Shown here: positions 35,040-50,310 of the stretch, in pieces
Numbering within the stretch: position 1 is the first letter of the stretch
Layout of the letters: each line of letters opens with the position of its first letter
Source: Phymorhynchus buccinoides
Lineage: Eukaryota; Mollusca; Gastropoda; Neogastropoda; Raphitomidae
Direction: 5' to 3'
Assembly: GCA_017654935.2 (NCBI GenBank)
Contig: CM065680.1
Span: 37,993,100 to 38,057,099 of the forward strand
Length of the DNA stretch: 64,000 nucleotides
The notes under the pieces: generated by a model
Told to the model about the DNA's origin: nothing
Seen by the model: only the letters and a program-made list of their open reading frames with translations
Database searches by the model: none
Program-made: the position numbers and the translations under genes

Positions 35040-36262
35040 TTATTTCTGCAGCTATGGAGAACAGAACCGCAACTGACGTCAATATTATGGATTTCGAGAT
35101 AGCCTTCGACTGAATGAACCACAGCCTGCTGACTCACAAACCTGATCACTACGAGATCGAAGGAAACACCAACTGGATATCAAATTTCCTCAGAGATCGC
35201 AGGCAAGCCATTGTGGTTGATGGAGCCTAGTCCTGCCATATATGCGAGTGAAGTCCGGTGTGCCCCAGGGGACTGTCTGGGACCTTGTCTCTTCCTCACC
35301 TATATCAACGACTTACCTTCCAAGATCTCATCCCCATCTCGATTATTCGCAGAGGATACTGTTGAGTGTTGTGGACTGCTTCATTATCTGCAACGATGAC
35401 CCGGCCAAACTCCAAGAGGACCTCAGGAAGCTGGAAGACTGGGAAAGAGAATGGGACATGGCGTTCCACCCCGCCAAATGCAGCCAGCTGCCTTCTACGA
35501 GAAGCTGATAGCCGATGAACCAGCGACAGTCTCCATGATCACACCCTTGAAAAAGTGGACTCTGCGAAATATCTTGGGGTCACTCTGCAATCTGATCTCT
35601 CCTGGGGAGCCCACATCACAGCCAACTGCGCCAAACCCAACAGAGCCCTCTGCTTCATATGGCGTGTGCTCCACTGCTACCAAGGAGCTCACACACAAGG
35701 CCACGGTTAGACATATTATAGAATATATGTGAGCTCAGTTTGGGACCCACACACTGACAGGCTGATCACTGATCTTGAAAAAGTGCAACGCAGGGTGGCA
35801 AGATTAAAAATTTTTTTTTTTTTTGTTTTTTTTCCTGAACAGACACAGGAATACATCTAGTGTTAATGCAATGCTCCACCAACTGCAGTGGTCTACACTG
35901 ACCGAACGCCGCCGTGCAACCAGGCTTGCCATGTTGTGCAAAATTATGAATGGACTAGCCTGCGCCAGGTGCAGCTCCCTCCAACCTCTACCCCGCAGCA
36001 GCAGAAGACACAACCACAAACCTACAATTCCAAAGAATCCCCTCAAGAACTGACTACAGAAACTATTCCTTCTTCCCCAAAACCATCCGAGACTGGAACT
36101 CCCCGACCCCAGAAATCATCCAGTACGTCCCTCACGCTCAACTCCTTCACCTTTTTTCGTGTAATTCAATATTTTTTTTATTCAATCTCTTCTTTACATT
36201 CCACAATTCCTGCTTTCACTCAATCTTTCATCCAATCAACTCTATTATACATGTAACACAAT
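35040..36262 (+). mobile_element. LINE reverse transcriptase remnant
   Basis: Shattered RT frame of a non-LTR retrotransposon. Seen in order: motif A-like DFEIAFD (35092); the VNHSLL equivalent MNHSLL; SGVPQGTVWD and, in the neighbouring frame, YINDLPSKISSPSRLFAEDT (FADD-type motif C changed to FAED); then LQEDLRKLEDWEREWDMAFH with AKC, the usual thumb region. Next comes a YLGVTLQSDLSWGAH-like stretch, and a tail with LQWSTLTERRRATRL (the L-x-W-x-x-L-x-x-RR block). Several frameshifts and stops; not functional. Clade undetermined (CR1/Jockey-like). The inverse copy is at 49137-50310. Confidence 0.85.
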
Positions 36263-36743
36263 TTGAGCAAATAAATTAAATAAAATATAAATCAATAAAT
36301 TAACGAGTTCATCAATATCAGGACAGGGCTCGGTTAGAGTTACAAACAGAAATAATAGTACTAATATCATAATTGGTTGGTCAAGCTTAATTGAGAGAAG
36401 TATATATTTAAAAGCAGTATTATATAATTAATATTATTATCCAATGAAGAAGAGAGTGTGTGGTGTTGTTTTTTTCATTACAAAACAACAACAATGACAA
36501 CACTAACAACAACACGAATAATGTCAATCATGACAATGTTAATTAAAGACAAAAAATATGAAAAACTAGAAGCAGGAACACACACACATACACTCCTCAC
36601 ACAGGATCTGAATAACTACAGATTATGCAAGATCTTATCAAAGCTTGCAAATTCAACCTTGCAAATTGTCTGAAGTGATGCAATTTTAAGCGGCATATTG
36701 GAAGCAAAACATAAATTCTATAACAAGAAACACTCAATAGTAA

Positions 36744-37005
36744 TTAACCCCCTCACCGCCAATATCGCACCTCAGCACCACACTGATTTAAAACACCCAT
36801 GTCACAAAAAAAGCCTCAAACCAGGGTCTGCCATCCAAAGAGCATATTTTCATAATCTTGGGAAGTAAGAAAATAGGCCTTACTTTATGCATGCCACAGA
36901 GGAACCCTCACCATGCAGACAAACAAATGTGGGTTTTTTTTCTCTATCCAGGTTAGTTTTAATGGAAAATGTTTTGCCGAAAATGGCTCGGTGGCGAAAA
37001 GGTAA
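36744..37005. mobile_element. piggyBac-type MITE (TTAA family)
   Basis: Left end TTAACCCCCTCACCGCCA, right end eroded (..CGGTGGCGAAAAGGTAAAG). Its interior ('agcaccacactgatttaa', 'gggtctgccatccaaagag') matches the family. Confidence 0.75.
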
Positions 37006-37379
37006 AGTATGAGCCTCAGATTTCAACCTCAATTTGTTTGGGGGAGAAAAAACAAAACAAAAAGCCATCAAATATAACACATGTCTATATTTTAAGTTAT
37101 GAATTTAGGGGAGAAAAACTTATCATAATAATAAAAAAAATTATAAAAAAAGCAAATAAATCAACTTGAGGTGCTGATCTACCTGCATAAACGCACTTGT
37201 CCCTTCTTTTCTTTTTTTTCGTGAGGGGAGTCCGGGTGTCTCAGACACTAGCTGGGGGTGCCAATGCCCTACTTTATCGGGCAGGTGGTTTTTTTCTGCA
37301 TAGCTATTTTTCTCGGAACCCCAATCTGTCAGTTATTATGCCGCAGTTGTGTTACTGGCAGGTGGACATCATTGGCAGG

Positions 37380-37565
37380 AGATATCCATACACACCCACC
37401 ACACCCACACAACACACACACACACCACACACCCACACACAACACACACACAAAAACAAAACACACACACACACGCACACCACACCATACACAGCTGCCA
37501 CAGAGATACAGACACACCCACACAAACAGAGTCACACACCCCCACACACACACCCTCACACAGTG
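37380..37565. repeat. (CACAC)n microsatellite
   Basis: CA/CCA repeat; its inverse partner is about 47765-47945. Confidence 0.9.
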
Positions 37566-37769
37566 TGTGAATGGAATCAAGGTATACATGTGCATACAAT
37601 CTACTACCACAACTGTCATTCAAACTGAATAAACAAGATCACAAGTACTGAACAACATTGGAAGCCCTTGGAATTCACTATATTTATATTGTGATTGACA
37701 GTGACACAGACAGAAATATGACTCCTACAGTCCTAGTCCTACCCATTTCATAGCCCCTCCACCATGGTT

Positions 37770-41540
<3,771 letters not shown>

Positions 41541-42319
41541 TATAACGAAGAAGGAGTTTTTTATTATGACAAGTTGATGGTTGTTTTATGGCAGACGATT
41601 CACACACATGAGATGGGCGCGACCTTAACACTCTAGAGGGTTCCGTGAGGTTTTATCTAGACATTTATGCTGGTAGTCATGTAGATAAGATTTTTTTTAT
41701 TTCATTCCGACGGCGGTGAGATAGCTTACTGAGATAGCTACATTTACGGAGGTTTGTTATTTCACTTCGGATCGCACTGTTCATTTTTTTTTTAATCAAC
41801 AATAATTTATGCATTATAATTTTTTGTATTTATTGTCACGGCATCCCGAGTTCCGTATGGCTAAAATGCCAGGATTACAGAATTTTTATATGGATAATGT
41901 CAGTTTGTCCTTTGCTGACATCACGCACACTTGCGGCTCATTGTAAATGAAGTGTGCCGCAGTTAACCATAGCATGGAGAATGTGATGTTAAAGCAATGT
42001 AAACCAGCATCCGCTTTCTTATGTTGACACTTTAACAAAAGATACTATGTACTAGTGATGTGGTACTGACCCAAGTTGCACTAATATGGAAATTAGGAAT
42101 TATCAAATAGGCATGGAAAATGATAGAAACAATTTGATGATTTTGATGTTACCCAGACAGAAGTCCACGCACATACACTTGCACGCACGTCATGCATGCA
42201 AGCGTGCATAACAATAGCACGTGACACAGGTCACCCAGCATGTTGACAACCACACACACTGATGACAATGATGATTAGTCATTAAGATCAACTTGCACAT
42301 GACGATGATGACCACACCA

Positions 42320-42962
42320 GAATATACCTTCTAGACTCCCTGCATGGTGCATCTGCGGTCTCAAAGCTTTGAAACAGGTCGTTCAGCACATCAACCATCA
42401 CTCGGGATGATGGTACACACACATGTGACATGATGATGATGATGATGATGGTTGATGATGGACCCACCCACATGATGATGATGGTGCGCCCGATGATGAT
42501 GCTTGATGATGATGAGGAAGATACCTTGTAGACGTAGAGGCATGGTGGTGTGTATGTCAAAGCGGTGAGGACAGGTCGTTCAGCATGTTGACAATGATGG
42601 TGATGATGCTGGTGATTGATGATGGGATGATGATAATGATGATGATGATGATGATGATGAAGTACCTTGTAGACGTCATGCATGGTGGTGTGTATGTCAA
42701 AGCGGTGAAACAGGTCGTTCAGCATGTTGACAATGACGGTGATGATGATAATGATGATTATGACAATAATGATGATGACGATGATGATGAAAATGATGAT
42801 GATGATGATGATGATTGATGATGATGAAGATACCTGTAGACGTCAGCATGGTGGTGTTGTTATGTTCCAAAGCGGTGAATTGAAAAGGTTCGTTCAGCAT
42901 GTTGACAATATCCATGGGTGTGCTGGCTGCTGCAATGTTGGTGAAGGTGACGATGTCAGAGA
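42320..42962 (-). pseudogene. guanylate cyclase catalytic-domain exon fragments in tandem
   Basis: The fragment nearest 42962 reads ILFSDIVTFTNIAAASTPMD then IVNMLNEPF. This is the start of a class III nucleotide cyclase domain, including the FSDIV metal-binding aspartate. The copy at about 42660-42730 reads VNMLNDLFHRFDIHTTMHD then VYK and a GTACTT donor-like end. Worse copies are at about 42526-42596 (LNDLS-like, frame-broken) and 42327-42400 (VDVLNDLFQSFET). GAT microsatellite separates them. Together they resemble one exon of an animal guanylate cyclase repeated about four times with growing damage. No full domain; not functional as shown. Confidence 0.6.
42430..42830. repeat. (GAT)n microsatellite blocks
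   Basis: ATG/GAT repeats at about 42430-42510, 42620-42660 and 42735-42830 lie between the cyclase fragments. Confidence 0.9.
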
Positions 42963-42969
42963 ATAGGAT

Positions 42970-43039
42970 CTCTCTCCTCTCCTCTCTTCTCTCTCTCTCT
43001 ATCTCTCTCCTATCTCTCTCTCCTCTCTCTCTCTCCTCC

Positions 43040-43075
<36 letters not shown>

Positions 43076-43092
43076 CTCTCTCTCTCTCCTAT
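42970..43092. repeat. (CT)n microsatellite
   Basis: CTCT/CTCC repeat directly abutting the cyclase fragment, where more exon or an acceptor would be expected. Confidence 0.9.
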
Positions 43093-44004
43093 ATGGGATG
43101 GTGTGTGAGTGTGAGTTGTGTCGTGCCATGTGTTAAAATGTCTGTCTCTGTTTGACAGTCAACAGAAATATATTATGCGTTCCAGAGCTTAAACTGTTAA
43201 GGGATCGTAATGACTAATCCAAGGGCAGAAGGTTGTGGTTGCAAGTCTGTGACTGCAATCACGAGGCTATTGGTTACACCGTCAGTCATGACGCACAAAC
43301 GTGGACGTGTGTCTGGAAAAACACAAAAATAAATGACTCTAACAGCTCTAGCCATTCAGTATTCCTAAACCCTATATTTTAACTTTAGTACAAACCTGGG
43401 TACGTAGCTATAGTTAGTATGCACTATCATGTAAAATCGGAGGCTAGGATTACGGGGCCTGTAACTCACATCTCCAGACTACGGTTACGGGACTCATCAT
43501 GGGTGCAAGGTGCGTAAGTGTCTTGAAAGACAACTAAACATTTTCCTACCCTATTCCTTGTTTTAGCTAAATACGGATCGTTAAAATAAATACAAAATAA
43601 GAAAAGCATTTTGTGACTAGGAAATCCTGAAACATGCGTCCGAGTGTTTGCAACAACCCCCGTAACTGTTACTCTGTAGCCACTCACAGCAGTTGTGAAT
43701 AAGAATTATGCTTTTGATTATGCAAAATTTGACTTACAACCTGTAAGAGTGCTTCCTGAACATGGCCTGAGGTTGCCAAAAAACACTGTGACAGTAGCCT
43801 CAGTTTAATCAAAAATGAGCCGAATTTGTCCTCCCATGGTTGTGACAAATCACTAGTGGTAATGTTATTCGCTCAAAATGGCCAAGCCATGTAAAACACA
43901 CAATCAATCCCAAAAACATATCAGTCAATCGTTATGTCCTCATGATACAAAAAAGTGTCTTGCATCGATGCACACAGTACGTTAATTATAGTACGTCATC
44001 AGTT

Positions 44005-44135
44005 GGTCAATACCAAGGATGTTGGTGAAGGTGACAATGTCACTGAACAGGATGGTCAGTCCAACTTCTCTGCACACAGTACGTTAATTATAGTACGTCA
44101 TCAGTTGGTCAATACCAAGGATGTTGGTGAAGGTG
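44005..44135 (-). pseudogene. duplicated guanylate cyclase exon start
   Basis: On the minus strand, a GTGTGCAG acceptor-like site is followed by LTILFSDIVTFTNI, the same cyclase segment as at 42.96 kb. A partial second copy lies beside it. The block 'cacagtacgttaattatagtacgtcatcagttggtcaataccaaggatgttggtgaagg' is directly repeated (43974-44035 and 44073-44134). Confidence 0.55.
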
Positions 44136-44299
44136 TAAAGAACAAATTGGTTTCAGGGTCAAACTTCTCTGCCAATCAATATAAAAAAATGAAAGCTACG
44201 AGTGAGTAGAAACTCTATGGGTTGAGAGAATAAGTTTAAATTGTCTTCAAATAAAATATGTTATTCGCAATTAATTCTAAAGAGATAACTTTTTTTAAA

Positions 44300-44390
44300 A
44301 AAACACACCACACACAAACACACCCACACACACACACACACATACACCCACACACACCCCACACGACACAGCACACACACACACACACTT
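44300..44390. repeat. (CA)n microsatellite
   Basis: CACAC/CACCC repeat; nothing coding. Confidence 0.85.
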
Positions 44391-44705
44391 TGCATTTCTC
44401 TCCTCGCCAAACAACCATCTGTCACTCAACGCTGAGCCACCTTTTGGGCAACCTTTTCATGGAGCAGCAACAAATCAGACTGTGGCAAATACAGACAGAC
44501 AGACGAAAAGTTGAAAAAAGTATATATAAAAATAAAAATCAATGTTCCATCTGGAAATGAAAAATGATGGACTTGGACTTGACAGAAGACGTACAAACAC
44601 TGTGTACGTTTCCAAGCGTCACATCTTTGATACTGGAAGTTTGGGGAGTGATGTTGACCCAAACTACCTTACTAAATCTTTTGTGTGACGTAAGTTATGA
44701 GTGTT

Positions 44706-46542
44706 ACAGTAGCTCCCCGTTTACAAGTTAACAATAAAAAAAACTCCCCTTTTTGGGGTTATAAGAAATTTCTGTTACAGTAAAGGAAAGCACTGGTTCC
44801 GGGCCAAAGGTCTACTTTTTTATTACTAAATAGACCTCGGATATTAGCAACTCGGTTGTAATTTTTTTTTTAAACTGCTATAGTAAAGTTATTTTTGGTT
44901 CCCCACAGGACTGGCTCCTCGGTTACCCCCACACACCGTCGCCAATAAGATATAGATTCTCGCAAACAATCAGCAACATCCGGGTCTGTCTCTTGGTGAA
45001 CTTTAAATACGTAATACGACGCCGACCTAAGCGATCCCCCACGCTGCTACAGTAAGCATCAACACGTGAGAGTCACCACCCCCTCATATAGCAACCGCAC
45101 AACGCACCGCCCCCCCAATAATTAGAATTTAAAAAAACTCCTATAGTAAAGTTATTTGTGGTTCCTCTTCGGCCGTCAGATATTAATACAATCCAATAAA
45201 AAAAAAATTGTCCTCTTCCTGACCTTTGTAAATTACGTCATCAATGTATATGTCACTGTCTCACTGCTCCCTCTACCCACCTTCATCAACGACATTGAAA
45301 GGCACTCAAAAACACGTTTCTTTTCCCTCATTACTTAGTGGAAAAAAAATGAATCTGAAAAAAATATATATATACAGCCGAATCCGCTTATAAGAAACTC
45401 GCTTATAAGAAAACTCGCTTACAATGAAACAAAAAATAATTCCCTGCCAAACTTCTTATTTCTTATCTATGATCCACCAAGCGCGGATATAATAAACTCG
45501 CTTATAAGAAAACTCGGTTATAATCAAGCAAATTTCTTCTCACGTCCGATGGAACTGGATAACTTGGATATGTGAGCCGCTTGTCTTACGAGAGAGTTGG
45601 CTTTGCAGTTCATCTTCTTATACGCGATTTCTATTTACCTTTATAATCTTACGCCTTGACCCATTTCTTAACATATGTCCCCCACGGGACTCCCCTCCAC
45701 TCTGGGCAGCAAAAAGCACGGGTTCCACCAGTTTCTCTCCTGCGCGTTACTCTCGATACTGTGGTACAAACACAACACGTTTTGACCAGGTGTCGCCCGG
45801 TTGGACTCCCATCCAAATGCCCACACACGTGACAACGAAACATTCCAGTACACACGCTCAATTTGATTTGAAGTTGGGGGAATTGTATGTAGGTCACAGC
45901 TACCCAACACAACCACCCTAATCCACACCGAGCCGACATTTTAATGTTTCGCGTTGGGTCAGTGTGTCTTTAAAAGTGATTTGGACCTGAACTGAAAGGA
46001 TGTTCCAGAAAATTGAAGTCGTTCCAAAAAGGGAAAGTTTACATCAAACCAGTTGTCACAGACATTCGAAACAGTACAGGCACTAGATTACAAGACTAAT
46101 TGAGTTGTTTTAGTTCCTTTATTCCATACTTTCCTTCAAATTCTGTGCAAAATAAATGTTGAGCAAAAAAAAAAAATATGAGTACTTTTGGGTTGGTGAT
46201 AGAGAGACAAGGGAAAAAACTTCAAAATGTTTTCTTATATCTGAGTTTCGGATATAAGAAAACTTGGATAAACAAAAAAATCATCTCCCTTCGATTTTCT
46301 TATAACCTGAGTTTTTGCTGTATTTTGATTTGATGATGGGTTTATATTTAGTATTTTTACGTTAGCTGGAGAAGAAGGACTTTGAAAAACGTCATCGGAT
46401 AAGATAAAAAAATACTGCATCAAAACTTTACTATATCCGTATAAAAAAAATCCGAACATCGTTTATAAAAAAAACCTGATATTTAGTAAAGGAAAAGCCT
46501 TGCTCCCCTGCAACTTTACTACTAAGCCGGAGGCTGTACTGT
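44706..46542. mobile_element. second, eroded copy of the 2159-4975 pogo-like element
   Basis: Shares end sequence TACAGTAGCTCCCCGTTTAC, 'ggaaagcactggttcc', 'atagacctcggata', 'gacctttgtaaat', the nested 'cttataagaaaactcg' cluster and 'ggacctgaactgaaaggatgttcc' with the first copy, in the same order and orientation. It is about 1 kb shorter, with foreign-looking GC-rich patches (for example 45040-45120, 45560-45930). Confidence 0.7.
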
Positions 46543-46567
46543 AACTACTACTACTCATAAAGAAGGA

Positions 46568-46640
46568 GGGTGGTAGAGTGGTTAAGACGTTTAACTGTCG
46601 ATTTCAATACATGGATGGGGACTTATACTCCTACATTACA
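46568..46640 (+). repeat. possible tRNA-derived SINE head
   Basis: GGTGGTAGAGTGGTTAAGAC resembles a tRNA A box. No good B box follows within the usual distance, so it is not a tRNA gene. Confidence 0.3.
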
Positions 46641-46743
46641 TTAGTCATTGATAACATGAACAAATTAAAAAGTAAACACACGCTCGTAACAAAAGCAGAC
46701 CCAGTCCATATTGTTTGCCTGCGAATACACATAACTAAAAAGA

Positions 46744-46822
46744 AAAGAGAGGAGAGAGAGAGAGAGAGAGATGACTGTGAGAGGAGAGAGAGAGGAGGAG
46801 AGAGAGAGAGAGAGAGAGAGCC
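46744..46822. repeat. (GA)n microsatellite
   Basis: AGAG repeat with GGAG interruptions. Confidence 0.9.
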
Positions 46823-47235
46823 AGAGACAGCAAGATGCCCCACTAATTAGGTTCGTATTTATTTAGTTTTTATGTATGACTGTGTTTTGCATGCTTTTTT
46901 TGCTTTGTGCTTTTTTTATTTTTTCTGGATGTTTTATGCTTTTCTTTACCCTCTATAAAAAAAATTCAATCAATCAATCAATCTGTGTTTTGCATGCTCT
47001 CTTTTCGCCTTTGTGCCTTCTTTATCTCCTTTGTCCCCTAACTCCCTAAGCTATCCCCATGTCCCCCTAAAATCTCAGCTCCCCTGTACTAACTATTACA
47101 CTCTCGTCCCCGGAAAATTGATCAACACCTTCACGTGGTATCCCACGCAATATCTCCCCCCCCCCCCCCCCCCGCCCCCACCCCACCCCCCCCTCTCTCT
47201 TCCAGACTAGGACTACGATAATTATCTCAATTTTA

Positions 47236-47500
47236 TTAACCCGTTATTCGGGCATGTGTTACGCGTAATCAGTGTACTTGCGTTAATTCGTGTACTCAGC
47301 AGCGGTTTTGCGTAATACATGAACTGCGCAACGCCGCTGCCACATTCATGAATTACGCAAAGCCGCTGCGCAGTACATGAACTACGCAAAATGTTTTTGC
47401 TCAGTACACGTACTGTGCAATCTTGAAAATAACAGTTGAACTGTAGTTTTGCAGATTGCGCAGTCCGTGAATTGCGCAAAGAACTCATTACTAACCCTAT
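47236..47500. repeat. cluster of inverted TGCGCA / CATGAA motifs
   Basis: The motif 'catgaactgcgcaa' and its inverse recur about six to eight times in both orientations, making overlapping small hairpins. It may be the core of a small unclassified element. Noncoding. Confidence 0.5.
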
Positions 47501-48318
47501 CGAGAAGAGACACTCCTGTTGATTTTGTTGTCAATTTACCTTCTTTTTTTTCTCCATAGAGAAAAACGATGAGTGTATTTTGTCATATTTTTTGTCAATT
47601 GCAGATGAACAGCAATAACTAGAATTAAAAAGAAGGAAACAAACCAAACAACAAAATGAACTCTCTCTTTTCTCTGTCTGTTCTGTGCTGTGTGTCACTC
47701 TCTCAGTTTGAATGACAGTTGTGGTAGTAGATTGTATGCACATGTATACCTTGATTCCATTCACACACTGTGTGAGGGTGTGTGTGTGGGGGTGTGTGAC
47801 TCTGTTTGTGTGGGTGTGTCTGTATCTCTGTGGCAGCTGTGTATGGTGTGGTGTGCGTGTGTGTGTGTGTTTTGTTTTTGTGTGTGTGTTGTGTGTGGGT
47901 GTGTGGTGTGTGTGTGTGTTGTGTATGTATGCACGTGTGTGTGTGTATATCTCCTGACAATGATGTCCACCTGCCAGTACCACAACCGGCAATAACTGAC
48001 ATATTGGGGTTCGAAGAAAAATAGCTATGCAGAAAAAAACCACCTGCACAGATAAGAGGGCATTGGGCACCCCCAGCTAGTCTGAGAACACCCGGTCCCT
48101 CACGAAAAAAAAGAAAAGAAGGGACAGTGCGTTTATGCAGGTAGATTCAGCACCTTCAAGGTTGATTTATTTTGCTTTTTTTTATAATTTTCTTTCTCCC
48201 TCTCTAATCTATCTCTCCTAACTCATACGTAAAATCTAGACATCTCTCGATTTGATCTCCCCTTCCTTGTTTTTTCTCCCCCCAAACAAATTGAGGTTAA
48301 ATACTGAGGCTCAATACT

Positions 48319-48625
48319 TTACCCTTTCGCCACCAGCCATTTTTCGGCAAAACATTTCCATTAAACTAACCTGGATAGAGAAAAAACCCACATTTTTTTG
48401 TCTGCAATGGTGAGGGTTCCTCTGTGGCATGCATAAAGTAAGGCCTATTTTCTTACTTCCCAAGATTATGAAAATATGCTCTTTGGATGGCAGACCCTGG
48501 TTTTGACTGCCCCCTTGACTTGGTTGTTTATTGAGGCTTTTTTGTGACATGGGTGTTAAATCAATGTGGTGGGTGTCTTGACAAGTGCCTGATATTGGCG
48601 GTGAGGTGGTGTTTTTGAGGGGTGG
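48319..48625. mobile_element. piggyBac-type MITE (right-arm copy, disturbed)
   Basis: Inverse partner of 36744-37005, with several inserted stretches (around 48500-48530 and 48560-48620) relative to it. Confidence 0.6.
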
Positions 48626-49136
48626 GTGTTTAATTACTATGAGCGTTTCTTGTTTATAGAATCATTGTTTTGGCTTCCAATATGCTGCTTAAAATTGCAT
48701 CACTTCAGACAATTTGCAAGGTTGAATTTGCAAGCTTTGATAAGATCTTGCATAATCTGTAGTTATTCAGATCCTGTGTGAGGAGTGTATTTTGTATGTG
48801 TGTGTGTGTGTGTTCCTTGCTTCTAGTTTTCATATTTTTGTTTTAATTAACATTGTCATGATTGACATTATTAGTGTTGTTGTTAGTGTTGTCATTGTTG
48901 TTGTTTTGTAATGAAAAAACAAAACCCACCACCCTCTCTTCATTGACTAAATAATATTAATTATATAATACTGCTTTTAAATATATACTTCTCCTCAATA
49001 AAGCTTGACCCACCAATTATGATATTATAATTACTATTATTTTCTGTTTGTAACTCTAACCGGAGCCCTGTCCTGATATTGATGAACTATTTATTTATTT
49101 ATTTATCTTTATTTTAATTTATTTGCTCAAATTGTG

Positions 49137-50310
49137 TTACATGTATATATGTTGATTGGATGAAAGATTGAGTGAAAGCAGTAATTGTGGAATGTAAGAA
49201 GAGATGGAATAAAAAAAAAATATTGAATACAAAAAAAAGGTGAAGGAGTTGAGCGTGGGGGACTGGATGATTTCTGGGGGCAGGGAGTTCCAGTCTCGGA
49301 TGGTTTTGGGGAAGAAGGAATTGTTTCTGTAGTCAGTTCTTGAGGGGATTCTTTGGAATTGTAGGTTGTGGTTGTGTCTTCTGCTGCTGCGGGGTAGAGG
49401 GTGGAGGGAGCTGCACCTCATGCAGGCAGTCCATTCATGGTTATAAAGAACATGCCAAGCCTGGATGCTCGGCGATGTACTGCCAGAGTAGACCACTGCA
49501 GTTGGTGGAGCATTGCATTAACACTAGATGTATTCCTGTGTCTGTTCAGGACATATCTTGCCACCCTGCGCTGCACTTTTTAAAGATCAGTGATCAGCCT
49601 GTCAGTGTGTGGGTCCCAAACTGAGCTCGCATATATTCTATAATATGTCTAACCATGGCCTTGTATGTGAGCTCCTTGGTAGCAGTGGAGCACACGCCAT
49701 ATGAAGCAGAGGGCTCTGTTGGGTTTGGCGCAGTTGGCTGTGATGTGGGCTCCCCAGGAGAGATCAGATTGCAGAGTGACCCCAAGATATTTTTTTCGCA
49801 GAGTCCACTTTTTCAAGGGTGTGATCATGGAGACTGTCGCTGGTTCATCGGCTATCAGCTTCTCGTCAAAGGCAGCTGGCTGCATTTGGCGGGGTGGAAC
49901 GCCATGTCCCATTCTCTTTCTCAGTCTTCCAGCTTCTTGAGGTCCTCTTGGAGTTTGGCCGGGTCATCGTTGCAGATAATGAAGCAGTCCACAACACTCA
50001 ACAGTATCCTCTGCGAATAATCGAGATGGGGATGAGATCTTGGAAGGTAAGTCGTTGATATAGGTGAGGAAGAGACAAGGTCCCAGACAGTCCCCTGGGG
50101 CACACCGGACTTCACTCGCATATATGGCAGGACTAGGCTCCATCAACCACAATGGCTTGCCTGCGATCTCTGAGGAAATTTGATATCCAGTTGGTGTTTC
50201 CTTCGATCTCGTAGTGATCAGGTTTGTGAGTCAGCAGGCTGTGGTTCATTCAGTCGAAGGCTATCTCGAAATCCATAATATTGACGTCAGTTGCGGTTCT
50301 GTTCTCCATA
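49137..50310 (-). mobile_element. LINE reverse transcriptase remnant (fold-back copy)
   Basis: Same shattered RT as 35040-36262 in inverse orientation. The DFEIAFD, YINDLPSK and FAEDT blocks are kept, with independent small differences. Confidence 0.85.

Larger units (their letters stand above)
26943..37629. repeat. left arm of inverted repeat 2
   Basis: Inverse copy of 47703-58500, about 10.7 kb. It shares TRPM-like exons 1-3, a LINE RT remnant, MITEs and microsatellites. The central parts (31-35 kb) are nearly identical to the other arm. Similarity falls toward the loop (36.3-37.6 kb). Confidence 0.9.

Noticed and set aside
46568..46640. tRNA gene
   Set aside because: The A box-like start is not followed by a GGTTCGA B box or a cloverleaf; at best a SINE remnant.
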